In this document: positions 1 to 6,099 of the stretch, one piece after another | How the letters are laid out: every line of letters starts with the position of its first letter | Numbering within the stretch: the stretch's first letter is position 1 | Assembly: GCA_034678545.1 (NCBI GenBank) | Contig: JAXDBS010000033.1 | Span: 1 to 14,489 of the forward strand | Source of the DNA: UBA5614 sp034678545 | Lineage (GTDB): Bacteria; Cloacimonadota; Cloacimonadia; Cloacimonadales; Cloacimonadaceae | Direction of reading: 5' to 3' | Length of the DNA stretch: 14,489 bases | Translations under genes and position numbers: made by a program | Notes under the pieces: generated by a model | Databases searched by the model: none | Seen by the model: the letters and a program-made list of their open reading frames with translations, nothing else | What the model was told of the DNA's origin: nothing

Positions 1-52
1 ACGGACCCATGACGGACCCAATCCGGACAAAGTCCGTATTGGGTCCGTAATG
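1..52. repeat. Nested inverted repeat / long hairpin
   Basis: An 11-base arm at 12-22 (acggacccaat) is exactly repeated in inverse at 38-48. An inner arm at 24-28 (cggac) pairs with 32-36, leaving a 3-base loop (aaa) and one mismatch at 23/37. A further direct copy of the outer arm core (acggaccca) lies at 1-9, so the left arm is present twice in tandem. The arms would form a hairpin in either strand's RNA or as a cruciform. No T-run follows on either side, so it is not a classical intrinsic terminator. It may be an intergenic palindromic repeat, and it may continue to the left of the window. Confidence 0.6.
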
Positions 53-176
53 CTGTCAAGGGCGATGCGGGGAAGAGGCAACGAGGTAAATAGCTAACTC
101 ATTGATACATATAATTATGGTGTGATATCAGGCAATCCTGTACGGGAATTGGATGGCTGGGAATGTAAAACCCGGG

Positions 177-207
177 AAAAGAAAAAAGGCTGGCCTTTCA
201 GCCAGCC
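177..207 (-). terminator. Intrinsic terminator of the His/Asn-rich protein gene
   Basis: A perfect 7-bp stem (ggctggc 188-194, gccagcc 201-207) with a 6-base loop lies 19 bases past the stop codon at 226. On the minus strand it is followed by a T-run (complement of the A-rich stretch 177-187). This is a textbook Rho-independent terminator for leftward transcription. Confidence 0.85.
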
Positions 208-225
208 TCCTACCATGGGAAGTCT

Positions 226-777
226 TTAGGGCCAGCTGACAAAGAGCTGGAAACCGGGGTTGTTGCCGGGCCCGAAATGTCCGCCGCTGCGGATGTTGAA
301 ACCGGCGAAATTCTGGTTGGTGGCGGAGATCTTTTTCACATTCCGGACGTGGATGGTGCCCTGCCGGTCCATGTAACCGGTCAGTTGGACCGAGTATCTT
401 TTACGGGGATTGTAGCGCCGGCGGAGCATTTCGCGGACCAGCTGGTTGCCTCTGCTGTCGAGTTGGTGAAAGTCATAGTCCCGGCCGCGGTCTTTGATCA
501 GAATGCCGAAGCCGCCCTGGTTGGGGTGGTTTCCGCCCGGTCCGGGCTGGTGGTTGCCGGGGCCTCCGTCATTATCGCGGACCAGGAGTCCCTTGAAGTT
601 CCGGATGTCTTGATGGTCGTTGTGATTACCCTGGTTATGGTAATCATTATTGCCGTAATTGGGTTGATTGTTGCCCTGGTGGGGCGGGTTGCCTCCGTTG
701 TGGTGGTTTTGGGCCTGCAGTGCCAGAACCAGCATCAGCATCAGAGCAAGGTGAACGATCATTAGTCTGCTTCGCAT
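226..777 (-). CDS. Secreted His/Asn/Gly-rich protein of unknown function
   Basis: I do not recognise a family. The predicted 183-residue protein starts with a positively charged signal peptide (R2, R4, hydrophobic core about residues 6-20, likely cleavage near LQA at 20-22). A low-complexity segment about residues 24-90 follows, dominated by Asn, Gly, His, Pro and Gln, with about nine histidines. The C-terminal part (about 90-183) looks folded: charged, with alternating beta-type segments (QLTGYMDRQG near 131-140, then IHVRNVKKI), a pattern compatible with a small OB-like barrel. The start is placed at 777 because GGAGG (complement of 783-787) sits five bases upstream. An in-frame ATG at 810 would add 11 residues, put charged residues before the signal and lacks such a site. 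The gene stands alone, with its own terminator and a 92-base leader region to the next terminator. Metal binding by the His-rich part is inference only. Confidence 0.75.
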   Translation of the reverse strand: MRSRLMIVHLALMLMLVLALQAQNHHNGGNPPHQGNNQPNYGNNDYHNQGNHNDHQDIRNFKGLLVRDNDGGPGNHQPGPGGNHPNQGGFGILIKDRGRDYDFHQLDSRGNQLVREMLRRRYNPRKRYSVQLTGYMDRQGTIHVRNVKKISATNQNFAGFNIRSGGHFGPGNNPGFQLFVSWP

Positions 778-816
778 TGTAGCCTCCATTAACGATTTCG
801 GGCATGCCATACCCTA

Positions 817-845
817 TATACACGGGGGCCGCGGACTTCCTGCAA
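817..845 (-). promoter_or_regulatory. Possible promoter of the His/Asn-rich protein gene
   Basis: On the minus strand TTGCAG (840-845) and TGTATA (817-822) are separated by 17 bases, and the -10 lies about 40 bases before the ATG. Both hexamers are only partial matches to the sigma-70 consensus. The call rests mainly on position, between an upstream terminator and the start codon. Confidence 0.25.
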
Positions 846-869
846 AAATCTCCGGGCAGCTTCCAAGGC

Positions 870-903
870 AAAAAAAAGCAGGCTGCCGGAACAGGCAGCC
901 TGC
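870..903 (-). terminator. Intrinsic terminator of the coiled-coil protein gene
   Basis: A perfect 10-bp stem (gcaggctgcc 878-887, ggcagcctgc 894-903) with a 6-base loop (ggaaca) lies 17 bases past the stop of the gene at 921. It is followed on the minus strand by eight T residues (complement of 870-877). This is the strongest terminator in the window. Confidence 0.92.
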
Positions 904-920
904 AGGAATGAATTTACCGG

Positions 921-1787
921 CTACAGGATCTCGATGACGAGGAATTTGGATTTGCGGAACATTTCCTTGTTGGTGACCTTAAGGACATAGTTGCCGCCCT
1001 CTTTCTGGACTGTATAAGAGGCGGAGCTCTGGTTGGACAGGATGGAATAGCCCCGCTTGGTGGCGGGGAAGGAGATCCCATCCACCTGCAGCAGGTTGAA
1101 GGTGCTGTATTTCTGGAGCTGTTCGGCTTTCTGCATGGTGGAGACGCGGCCGATGCCGAGCAGACCGCCCTCGCGTGAGATGATCTTGTTCTTGATCAGG
1201 TCGTTGCGGCTGCCGAAGGCGTAGAAGATTGTATTGATGTCTGCTTCCTGGGCCTCTATGGTGGCCTGCTTCTCAGCTATGGTGGTCTCGCGCTTGGCAA
1301 TCTCGCCGGCGGCGATCTCGCGCTCGCTGACCAGGGTTTCCTCCGCGACGCCGAGTTTCTGGGTCAGTTCCGCCACGATCCTTTCCTTGTCTGCCACGGA
1401 GGCTCTCAGTTTGGCAATGAGGTTGTCCAGGCCCTTGAACCTGGTCTGGGAAGAGGCCAGCTGCTTTTCCAGGTCGGCTATGCGCCGCTTGTCCGACTCG
1501 ATCTGGAGCTTCATGTTGCGGATGCTGTTGATGATCTGGGTGCGCCTGTCGGCGGCGCTGAGCGGCATTTCGCTGCCGGTGAAAAGCTGTCCGGAAAGAC
1601 CCATGTCTATGGAGTCCAGATGAGCCTGGATCTCGTTGATGGTGCTGGTGGCGTTTTCAAAGGAAGTGGCCAGGGTGTCCTTTTCCGCCGCCAGTTTGGC
1701 TTTGGAGGCATTGGCCGAAAACCACAGGTAGCCAAGGATGATGGCTGCAATGGCCAAAACGATGCTGACGATCGTGCTGCTCTTCAT
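921..1787 (-). CDS. Membrane-anchored coiled-coil protein with conserved C-terminal domain (Cbp1-like)
   Basis: A 288-residue protein has one N-terminal membrane segment (about 6-24) and a short basic N-terminus, so most of it should lie on the outer face of the membrane as a bitopic protein. Residues about 28-62 and 85-185 are long heptad-rich coiled coil, with Leu/Ile/Ala spacing and many Glu and Lys. The C-terminal about 100 residues hold a compact domain with FYAFGSRNDLI (188-198), GGLLGIGR (207-214) and a final beta-rich part ending KFLVIEIL. This combination resembles Bacteroidota proteins that databases label 'Cbp1 family collagen-binding glycoprotein adhesin'. That label is recalled by pattern, and adhesion should not be assumed. 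AAGGAGA seven bases before the ATG fixes the start. It is transcribed alone, divergent from the rqcH-recO cluster. Confidence 0.8.
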   Translation of the reverse strand: MKSSTIVSIVLAIAAIILGYLWFSANASKAKLAAEKDTLATSFENATSTINEIQAHLDSIDMGLSGQLFTGSEMPLSAADRRTQIINSIRNMKLQIESDKRRIADLEKQLASSQTRFKGLDNLIAKLRASVADKERIVAELTQKLGVAEETLVSEREIAAGEIAKRETTIAEKQATIEAQEADINTIFYAFGSRNDLIKNKIISREGGLLGIGRVSTMQKAEQLQKYSTFNLLQVDGISFPATKRGYSILSNQSSASYTVQKEGGNYVLKVTNKEMFRKSKFLVIEIL

Positions 1788-1948
1788 ATATTCTCTCCTT
1801 TTTGCTGTTTGTAATTATGGACAGACGCTCCTGCCAGGGCTGATTGCAAAAAGCTCCTTCCATCCATGTGAAAGGTTTATGTTGACAAAAATATAAAAAT
1901 CCAGGACGCAAATGCTTTAAAGAACATAATCGAAAAAGGCGACGGTAT
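1788..1948. promoter_or_regulatory. Divergent intergenic region, probable promoters both ways
   Basis: These 161 bases separate two divergent genes and must serve both. The centre (1876-1900) is AT-rich. A TTGACA hexamer on the plus strand (1882-1887) would suit the rqcH side, but no recognisable -10 lies 16-18 bases on. On the minus strand TATTTTTG (complement of 1887-1894) fits the TAnnTTTG -7 box known from Bacteroidota, without a clear -33 partner. No hairpin or riboswitch-like structure was seen. Confidence 0.35.
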
Positions 1949-3403
1949 TTGTCAATGAAATATTTCCTGCTGGACCGCTGGGTCGGGGAGTGCCGGACGG
2001 AAACCGGCGGCGTCGAACAGTTGCTGCTGTCTCCGCCGGCGCTGACGGTCGTCCTCAAATCCGGGACCAGGCTTGTCCTGTATTACAGGTCTTCCCAACC
2101 GCTGCCTTTTTTTGTCCGGGGCGAATATCCTCTGCCGCAACCGGGAACTCAGGTCTGGCCTGCCCTTAACAACTCGCTGGTTAGAGATATCAGCCTCGCG
2201 GACAACGACAGGATAATCACTTTTGAATTTCTGGCAAAGGATATTTTTCAGTCCGGAAGACAGTATCTGCTCATCTTCGAATGCATGCCGCCCCTGGGTA
2301 ATGTGATCCTCTGCTCGCCCGAAGCGGGCAGGCCGGTCATCATGGACGCGCTGCACAAATACAGCTACGCGGATAATCCGCAGCGCCAGATCCTGCCCGG
2401 GCTGACATATGAGCCGCCGCGCACCGGATTTGAGCCGCAACGGGAGGAGATCGCCTTTCCGCTGACGGTGAAGCCGGCGGCCGGGGGCGGGGAGATTCCC
2501 TGCGTCACGGTCAACGAATACTTCCGCGTTTATTACGAGCAGGTAATCACTCAGAGGGAGGCTGTCCGCCGCGCGGGACGGGCGAGGGCGCAACTGCAAA
2601 AGGAACTGGCCCGGGCGGAAAAGAAACTGGCGCAGCAGCAGGCTGAGCTGGACACCGCCAACCAGGAGCAGACCTGGCTACAATGGGCGGAACTGGTCAA
2701 GGCGAACCTGGATAAGATCCGCGCCGGCGATACCGAGTTGGAGGCTGTCAACTACTTTGACCCTGAATTGAAACAGGTGAAGATTCCCCTGCTGCCTGAT
2801 AAACATCCCCAGGAAAACCTGCGCCTGTATGTGAAAAAATACCGCAAGGCCAAACAGGGCAGACAAAAGATCGGGGAACAGATCCGCCGGACCGAAGCTG
2901 AGATCGAACAGCTTAAACTCAGGCTGCAAATGCTGGAAGCAGGTCAGGCAGAGGATCAAGAAATGGAGACCGGAGTTGCCACCCCTTCTGTTTCAGGTTC
3001 AAAATCTGAAGCAAACCTGCTGAGGCTGGCGGTTGACGCGGACTGGGAAATCATCATCGGGCGCAAAGCCAGGGAAAATGATCTGATCGTGACCCGGATC
3101 GGCCGCAAATCTGACTGGTGGTTCCACTCCCGCATCTACCACGGCTCGCATGTCCTGCTGCGCAATCTTCACAACAGAGAACCGGGACGGGAACTGGTGG
3201 AGCTGTGCTGCGGGCTGGCCGCCTGGTTCAGCAAGGCGCGGCATTCCCAGAACGTGCCGGTGGATTACACCCAGCTCCGCTATGTGCGCAAGCCGCGCAA
3301 GAGCGCGCCAGGATTCGTAACCTATACGGACCATAAAACCGTGTTTGCCGATCCGCTGGATGTCAGCGCAGCCCGGTACAGGCTGAACGGCCATGCCGGC
3401 TAA
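1949..3403 (+). CDS. rqcH: RqcH/Rqc2-type ribosome quality control protein (NFACT family), compact
   Basis: RqcH binds stalled 50S subunits carrying peptidyl-tRNA and recruits tRNA-Ala to add alanine tails that mark the nascent chain for degradation. Older databases call the family fibronectin-binding protein FbpA. Visible domains: NFACT-N about 1-157, including the Asp-Arg pair (D87-R88, in DNDRIITFEF) essential for tailing in characterised homologues and the ILPG-YEPP end; a coiled-coil middle about 190-335 with the conserved WAELVKANLDKI and VNYFD stretches; NFACT-R about 363-470 with DWWFHS (389-394), GSHV (399-402), FSKARHSQNVPVDYT and YVRKPR. At 484 residues it is shorter than Firmicute homologues of roughly 570. 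The gap between NFACT-N and the coiled coil is only about 30 residues, so the helix-hairpin-helix domain seems absent. The start is TTG at 1949 (AAAGG nine bases upstream). ATG at 1955 is an alternative, two residues shorter, with a poorer site. Confidence 0.9.
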   Translation: MSMKYFLLDRWVGECRTETGGVEQLLLSPPALTVVLKSGTRLVLYYRSSQPLPFFVRGEYPLPQPGTQVWPALNNSLVRDISLADNDRIITFEFLAKDIFQSGRQYLLIFECMPPLGNVILCSPEAGRPVIMDALHKYSYADNPQRQILPGLTYEPPRTGFEPQREEIAFPLTVKPAAGGGEIPCVTVNEYFRVYYEQVITQREAVRRAGRARAQLQKELARAEKKLAQQQAELDTANQEQTWLQWAELVKANLDKIRAGDTELEAVNYFDPELKQVKIPLLPDKHPQENLRLYVKKYRKAKQGRQKIGEQIRRTEAEIEQLKLRLQMLEAGQAEDQEMETGVATPSVSGSKSEANLLRLAVDADWEIIIGRKARENDLIVTRIGRKSDWWFHSRIYHGSHVLLRNLHNREPGRELVELCCGLAAWFSKARHSQNVPVDYTQLRYVRKPRKSAPGFVTYTDHKTVFADPLDVSAARYRLNGHAG

Positions 3404-4160
3404 AATCAGAACTTTGGGTTTCCTGCTCAGGAAACAGCCTTACAGCGAGAGCAGCCTCCTGCTGCACGCCTTCACGGACACTCTGGGACTGGCCTCCATC
3501 CTGGCCAAGGGCGTGCAGAAAGGCAAAAAGGCGCAGGGCTTCTTGCTCAATCTGCTGGGCGAATATGAATTCATGCTGAGCAGCAGCCCCAACTCCAGCC
3601 TGCATGTGCTGACCGAGTTCAGCACCGTGAGTGAATACCCGACCGACCTGCCGCTGGACACCTGGTTCGCGGCCCAGGCCGGGGCGGAGGTCCTGACCAG
3701 GCTGATCCTGCCGCCGGAGGAGGTGCCGGCCGTGTACGGCGCCCTGAAGCATTACCTGGAATATCAGAAAGGCGTGCGATGCAACGCCGTTGCCATCTTC
3801 TGGCGCTACCTGCTTCATCTGTACAAACTGCTGGGAATTCCATTGAGCTTGAAAAACTGCTCCCGCTGTCATAAAGATATTACTGCTCCTTCCGGTTATG
3901 CAGCCGACACGGGGCAGCCGGTCTGCTCCGCCTGCCTGAAGACTGGGCCGATTGCCGTCAGGTTCGATGCGGAAAGCGTTCATCTGCTGAAACTGCTGCC
4001 CGTGATCGGGAACTATCTGGACGATGTCGTGATCCGCCCGGAAGACATCAGGCAACTCAACCGGTTCCTGCTGGACTTCTACAACCGCCAGTTTCATCAG
4101 CCCCTAAGGCTGAAGAGCCTGCAGTTCTTTGAACAGGGCTTGCCGGCGCAGCCGGAATGA
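3393..4160 (+). CDS. recO: DNA repair protein RecO
   Basis: RecO works with RecR (and RecF) to load RecA on SSB-coated single-stranded DNA in gap repair, and it anneals complementary strands. The 255-residue length is normal. The N-terminal OB-fold (about 1-80) shows the family features: a start of the type TLGFLLR, SESSLLLHAFTDTLGLASILAKGVQKGK, then the central helical region. The C-terminal zinc site is intact, with Cys156-Cys159 and Cys178-Cys181 (two CxxC pairs). The helical tail RLKSLQFFEQ is also typical. The ATG lies inside the end of the upstream rqcH frame (11-base overlap, ATGCCGGCTAA) with only a weak upstream site, so translation is probably coupled to rqcH. Identification is secure from the OB and zinc patterns. 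Confidence 0.93.
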   Translation: MPAKIRTLGFLLRKQPYSESSLLLHAFTDTLGLASILAKGVQKGKKAQGFLLNLLGEYEFMLSSSPNSSLHVLTEFSTVSEYPTDLPLDTWFAAQAGAEVLTRLILPPEEVPAVYGALKHYLEYQKGVRCNAVAIFWRYLLHLYKLLGIPLSLKNCSRCHKDITAPSGYAADTGQPVCSACLKTGPIAVRFDAESVHLLKLLPVIGNYLDDVVIRPEDIRQLNRFLLDFYNRQFHQPLRLKSLQFFEQGLPAQPE

Positions 4161-4228
4161 TTGCTGAAGGATTGACAGTTTCAGACAAGCTGAAAAAAAA
4201 GCGCTCATATTAACAGAAAAGGAAATGC

Positions 4229-4795
4229 ATGAAAAAGATCGTCCCGCTAATGCTTCTGGCACTGGTACTGGCCACCTCGCTGCGCGCGAATCCGGGTTTC
4301 CGGGAAGATACAGTGAATTGGCTGAAAGCGCGCGGAATTTCACCCGAAGGGATTGTGGTAATCATTTCCATGCTTCCTGTCATCGAACTGCGCGGTGCCA
4401 TCCCGGTCGGCATCTTCGGCTTTGGTTTCACCTGGCAGAAAGCGGCCCTGCTGTCCGTTTTCGGAAACATGCTGCCGATCCCGCTGGTGTTGCTATTCTG
4501 GGAGAGCATCGTGCTTCTGCTGCGGCGCACTAAAAGGGGCGCTCGCTTTGTGGATTGGCTTTACTATCGTACCAAGGGCAGGAGCAAGGTGATCGAGAAG
4601 TATGAAGAGATCGGGCTGATGCTGTTTGTCGGAATCCCTCTGCCCGGGACGGGCGCCTGGACCGGAGCCTTTGCCGCCAATATCATCGGCCTCAGGTTCT
4701 GGAAGTCCCTGCTGTTCATATTCCTGGGCGTGCTGCTGGCGGCGGCGGCGGTAACCATACTATGCCAGACCGGCGTGCTGGTTTTTCAGATATGA
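4229..4795 (+). CDS. Small multidrug-export-type integral membrane protein (COG2426)
   Basis: The 188-residue protein matches the family called small multi-drug export protein (COG2426, Pfam Sm_multidrug_ex). Its substrates are poorly known; the name derives from early resistance work and should not be taken as proof of drug efflux. The hallmark MLPVIELRGAIPVG is at 48-61, and a related re-entrant-like loop IPLPGTGAWTGAFAA is at 136-150. Hydrophobic segments lie about 4-19, 41-64, 72-98, 128-152 and 160-187, giving a polytopic inner-membrane protein. The first segment could instead be a cleaved signal peptide (ending near SLRA). AAAAGGA six bases before the ATG supports the start. It follows recO by 68 bases, possibly as the last gene of that transcript, and ends three bases into a shared terminator. 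Confidence 0.85.
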   Translation: MKKIVPLMLLALVLATSLRANPGFREDTVNWLKARGISPEGIVVIISMLPVIELRGAIPVGIFGFGFTWQKAALLSVFGNMLPIPLVLLFWESIVLLLRRTKRGARFVDWLYYRTKGRSKVIEKYEEIGLMLFVGIPLPGTGAWTGAFAANIIGLRFWKSLLFIFLGVLLAAAAVTILCQTGVLVFQI

Positions 4796-4833
4796 AAAAA
4801 GGGTGTCGGCTGATCCGGCACCCATTATTATAT
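4796..4833. terminator. Bidirectional terminator between converging genes
   Basis: A 9-bp stem (4801-4809 with 4815-4823, loop ctgat) lies between two converging stop codons (4795 plus, 4846 minus). On the minus strand it runs into six T residues (complement of 4795-4800), with one A-C mismatch in the stem. On the plus strand the mismatch becomes a G-U pair and the downstream tract is only attattatatt. It should act best for the leftward unit and moderately for the rightward one. Confidence 0.75.
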
Positions 4834-4845
4834 TGTTGCGTCCGC

Positions 4846-5226
4846 TCAGGCTTCGGCTGATTCGGATTCCTCTTCCTTTTCCGCGGCCTCTTCCTCTTCC
4901 GGCAGGTCGGACTTGGCAAAGACCTCGATTGTGATCGTGCTTTTGGTCAGTTCCGGATAGAAGTCGTCAATGTATTCCCTGACTGTGTTTTCAATATCGT
5001 TGTGTTTATCGAGGATCTCCTGGGAAAACCCAACCTTGATGTTGGCGGTTTTCAGGTTGTGGTTGATGTGGAGGGTTGGTTTTTCACCGTAAACATTATT
5101 CAGGAATTCGGGCAGGGATTTGTGCAGCCGGGTGATGTTGCCGACGATCTTGTAAAGTTTCAGGCCGAAATAAGCGGCCAGTGCTGTCCCTCCCACTACG
5201 AAAAGGGTCTTGAAAAATTTCTTCAT
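4846..5226 (-). CDS. Small membrane-anchored protein of unknown function with acidic tail
   Basis: I do not recognise a family. The 126-residue protein starts MKKFFK, then one hydrophobic segment (about 7-25), a short basic stretch, and a soluble domain about 35-108. The tail (about 109-126) is almost all Glu, Ala and Ser. The absence of a signal-cleavage motif suggests a retained N-terminal anchor, but topology is not settled by sequence alone. The start is firm: AAAGGAGG (complement of 5235-5242) lies eight bases before the ATG. The stop codon of the upstream OB-fold gene begins at 5244 and overlaps this ribosome site, so the two genes are almost certainly co-transcribed and perhaps translationally coupled. 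The gene ends at the shared convergent terminator. Confidence 0.75.
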   Translation of the reverse strand: MKKFFKTLFVVGGTALAAYFGLKLYKIVGNITRLHKSLPEFLNNVYGEKPTLHINHNLKTANIKVGFSQEILDKHNDIENTVREYIDDFYPELTKSTITIEVFAKSDLPEEEEAAEKEEESESAEA

Positions 5227-5241
5227 AACCTGATCCTCCTT

Positions 5242-5949
5242 TTACTTGTAGATTGATTTTATCCGGCCCCAGGAACGCGTCTGGTTAAAGACGGGGACAA
5301 ACACGGAGATGTCCTTACCGGTCCTGGGATTGAGGGAATACTCGCCGTGTGAATAACAAACGATGCCGCTGACTGATGTGAAGGTATCGCCGGCTTTGCC
5401 CCGGCGCACCGGTTCGCTGGGGAAAAGATCGTTCAGCTGGCAGGTGCCGGATCCGTCGTTGATCAGGATGCGGGCCGCCTTACCTTGCTGGCTGACCAGA
5501 TTGGCGTTCATCACTCTGACCAGGACACATTCGTAGGCTTCCGCCTGGTCCGGAGTCATGAGCTGTCCGGAAGTGACGGGTGAGGGCAGGGGAACCGGGT
5601 AATTCGAATCCAATACAGATATGCGCCGCACATCCTGGATGCAGGTCATGCCGTAATACTCGGAAACCACGCCCTGCAGGACAAGCTTGTCGCCGACTCG
5701 CACCCGGGCATTGGCGGATGTGACATAAATGCTTCTCCAGGGTCCGCCGGCCGGTTCGCTGAGAAAGAAACCGCCGTATCTGTAGTTGACGGCAGTCACG
5801 ATCCCTTCAACAGTTACCGACCGTCCCGCATAGCGGGAGGGAAAAGTGTTGTCACCGCCTGGAAGCACGGTGTGCTGTATCTCATAGATGGATACTCCTG
5901 ACAGCGTAACAATCCCGCAGAGCAAGAGCACCGAGATCAGTTCTTTCAT
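5242..5949 (-). CDS. Secreted double OB-fold protein (YhcR-OBF-like), no nuclease domain
   Basis: The 235-residue protein has a signal peptide (MKELISVLLL core to about residue 20; no lipobox) and what look like two OB-fold modules. The first (about 43-112) follows the pattern of OB domains found in extracellular nucleases such as YhcR: SVTVEGIVTAV, GGFFLSEP, IYVTS, VRVGDKLVLQGVVSEYYG. The second (about 140-215) repeats the scheme: CVLVRVMNANLVS, ILINDGSGTCQLND, GDTFTSVSGIVCYS. In known relatives such domains sit beside endonuclease/exonuclease/phosphatase catalytic domains; none is present here, so a binding role, perhaps to nucleic acid or sugar, is inference. GAGG about eight bases before the ATG supports the start. 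It leads a two-gene unit with the small anchored protein downstream (15 bases between stop and next ATG). Confidence 0.72.
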   Translation of the reverse strand: MKELISVLLLCGIVTLSGVSIYEIQHTVLPGGDNTFPSRYAGRSVTVEGIVTAVNYRYGGFFLSEPAGGPWRSIYVTSANARVRVGDKLVLQGVVSEYYGMTCIQDVRRISVLDSNYPVPLPSPVTSGQLMTPDQAEAYECVLVRVMNANLVSQQGKAARILINDGSGTCQLNDLFPSEPVRRGKAGDTFTSVSGIVCYSHGEYSLNPRTGKDISVFVPVFNQTRSWGRIKSIYK

Positions 5950-5966
5950 TTTTTATACCTCTTATG

Positions 5967-5997
5967 CATATACAAATAATTGCCTTACTTATGTCAA
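5967..5997 (-). promoter_or_regulatory. Probable promoter of the OB-fold protein operon
   Basis: On the minus strand a perfect TTGACA (5992-5997) is followed after 17 bases by TGTATA (5969-5974) or after 19 by TATATG (5967-5972), about 20 bases upstream of the ATG at 5949. The region is AT-rich. The -35 is exact; the -10 is weak whichever spacing is used. Confidence 0.45.
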
Positions 5998-6005
5998 GCA
6001 AAAAA

Positions 6006-6036
6006 TAGGCCTGGGCGGGGTTGGGTTGGTTTTTAC
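6006..6036 (-). terminator. Possible Rho-dependent termination (rut-like) tract
   Basis: Downstream of the parvulin-like gene no stem-loop is visible. Instead the minus-strand RNA carries a C-rich, G-poor stretch (complement of 6008-6030, roughly CCAACCCAACCCCGCCC) followed by CCTATTTTTTG. Unstructured C-rich RNA after a stop codon is what Rho loads on. The complementary plus strand is correspondingly G-rich. This is a suggestion from composition only. Confidence 0.3.
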
Positions 6037-6099
6037 AGGAGACAATCGTTTATTTCAGTTATACTAACAGAATGAGGAGTAATCAGCAGTTTATTCTAC

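Noticed and set aside
1..225. Search for a small gene, tRNA or riboswitch in the left 225 bases
   Set aside because: Apart from the palindrome and the terminator I see no open frame with a ribosome site and no cloverleaf or conserved riboswitch core.
277..765. Plus-strand open frame (162 codons) opposite the His/Asn-rich gene
   Set aside because: It has no ribosome site, while the minus-strand frame has a strong site, a signal peptide and a terminator in the right place. The Val-rich translation is the complement of Asn/His codons.
4172..4211. TTGACA (4172-4177) between recO and the membrane-protein gene as a promoter
   Set aside because: At 16-18 bases downstream there is only an A-run, and the first TA-rich hexamer is 28 or more bases away. 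The spacing does not fit.
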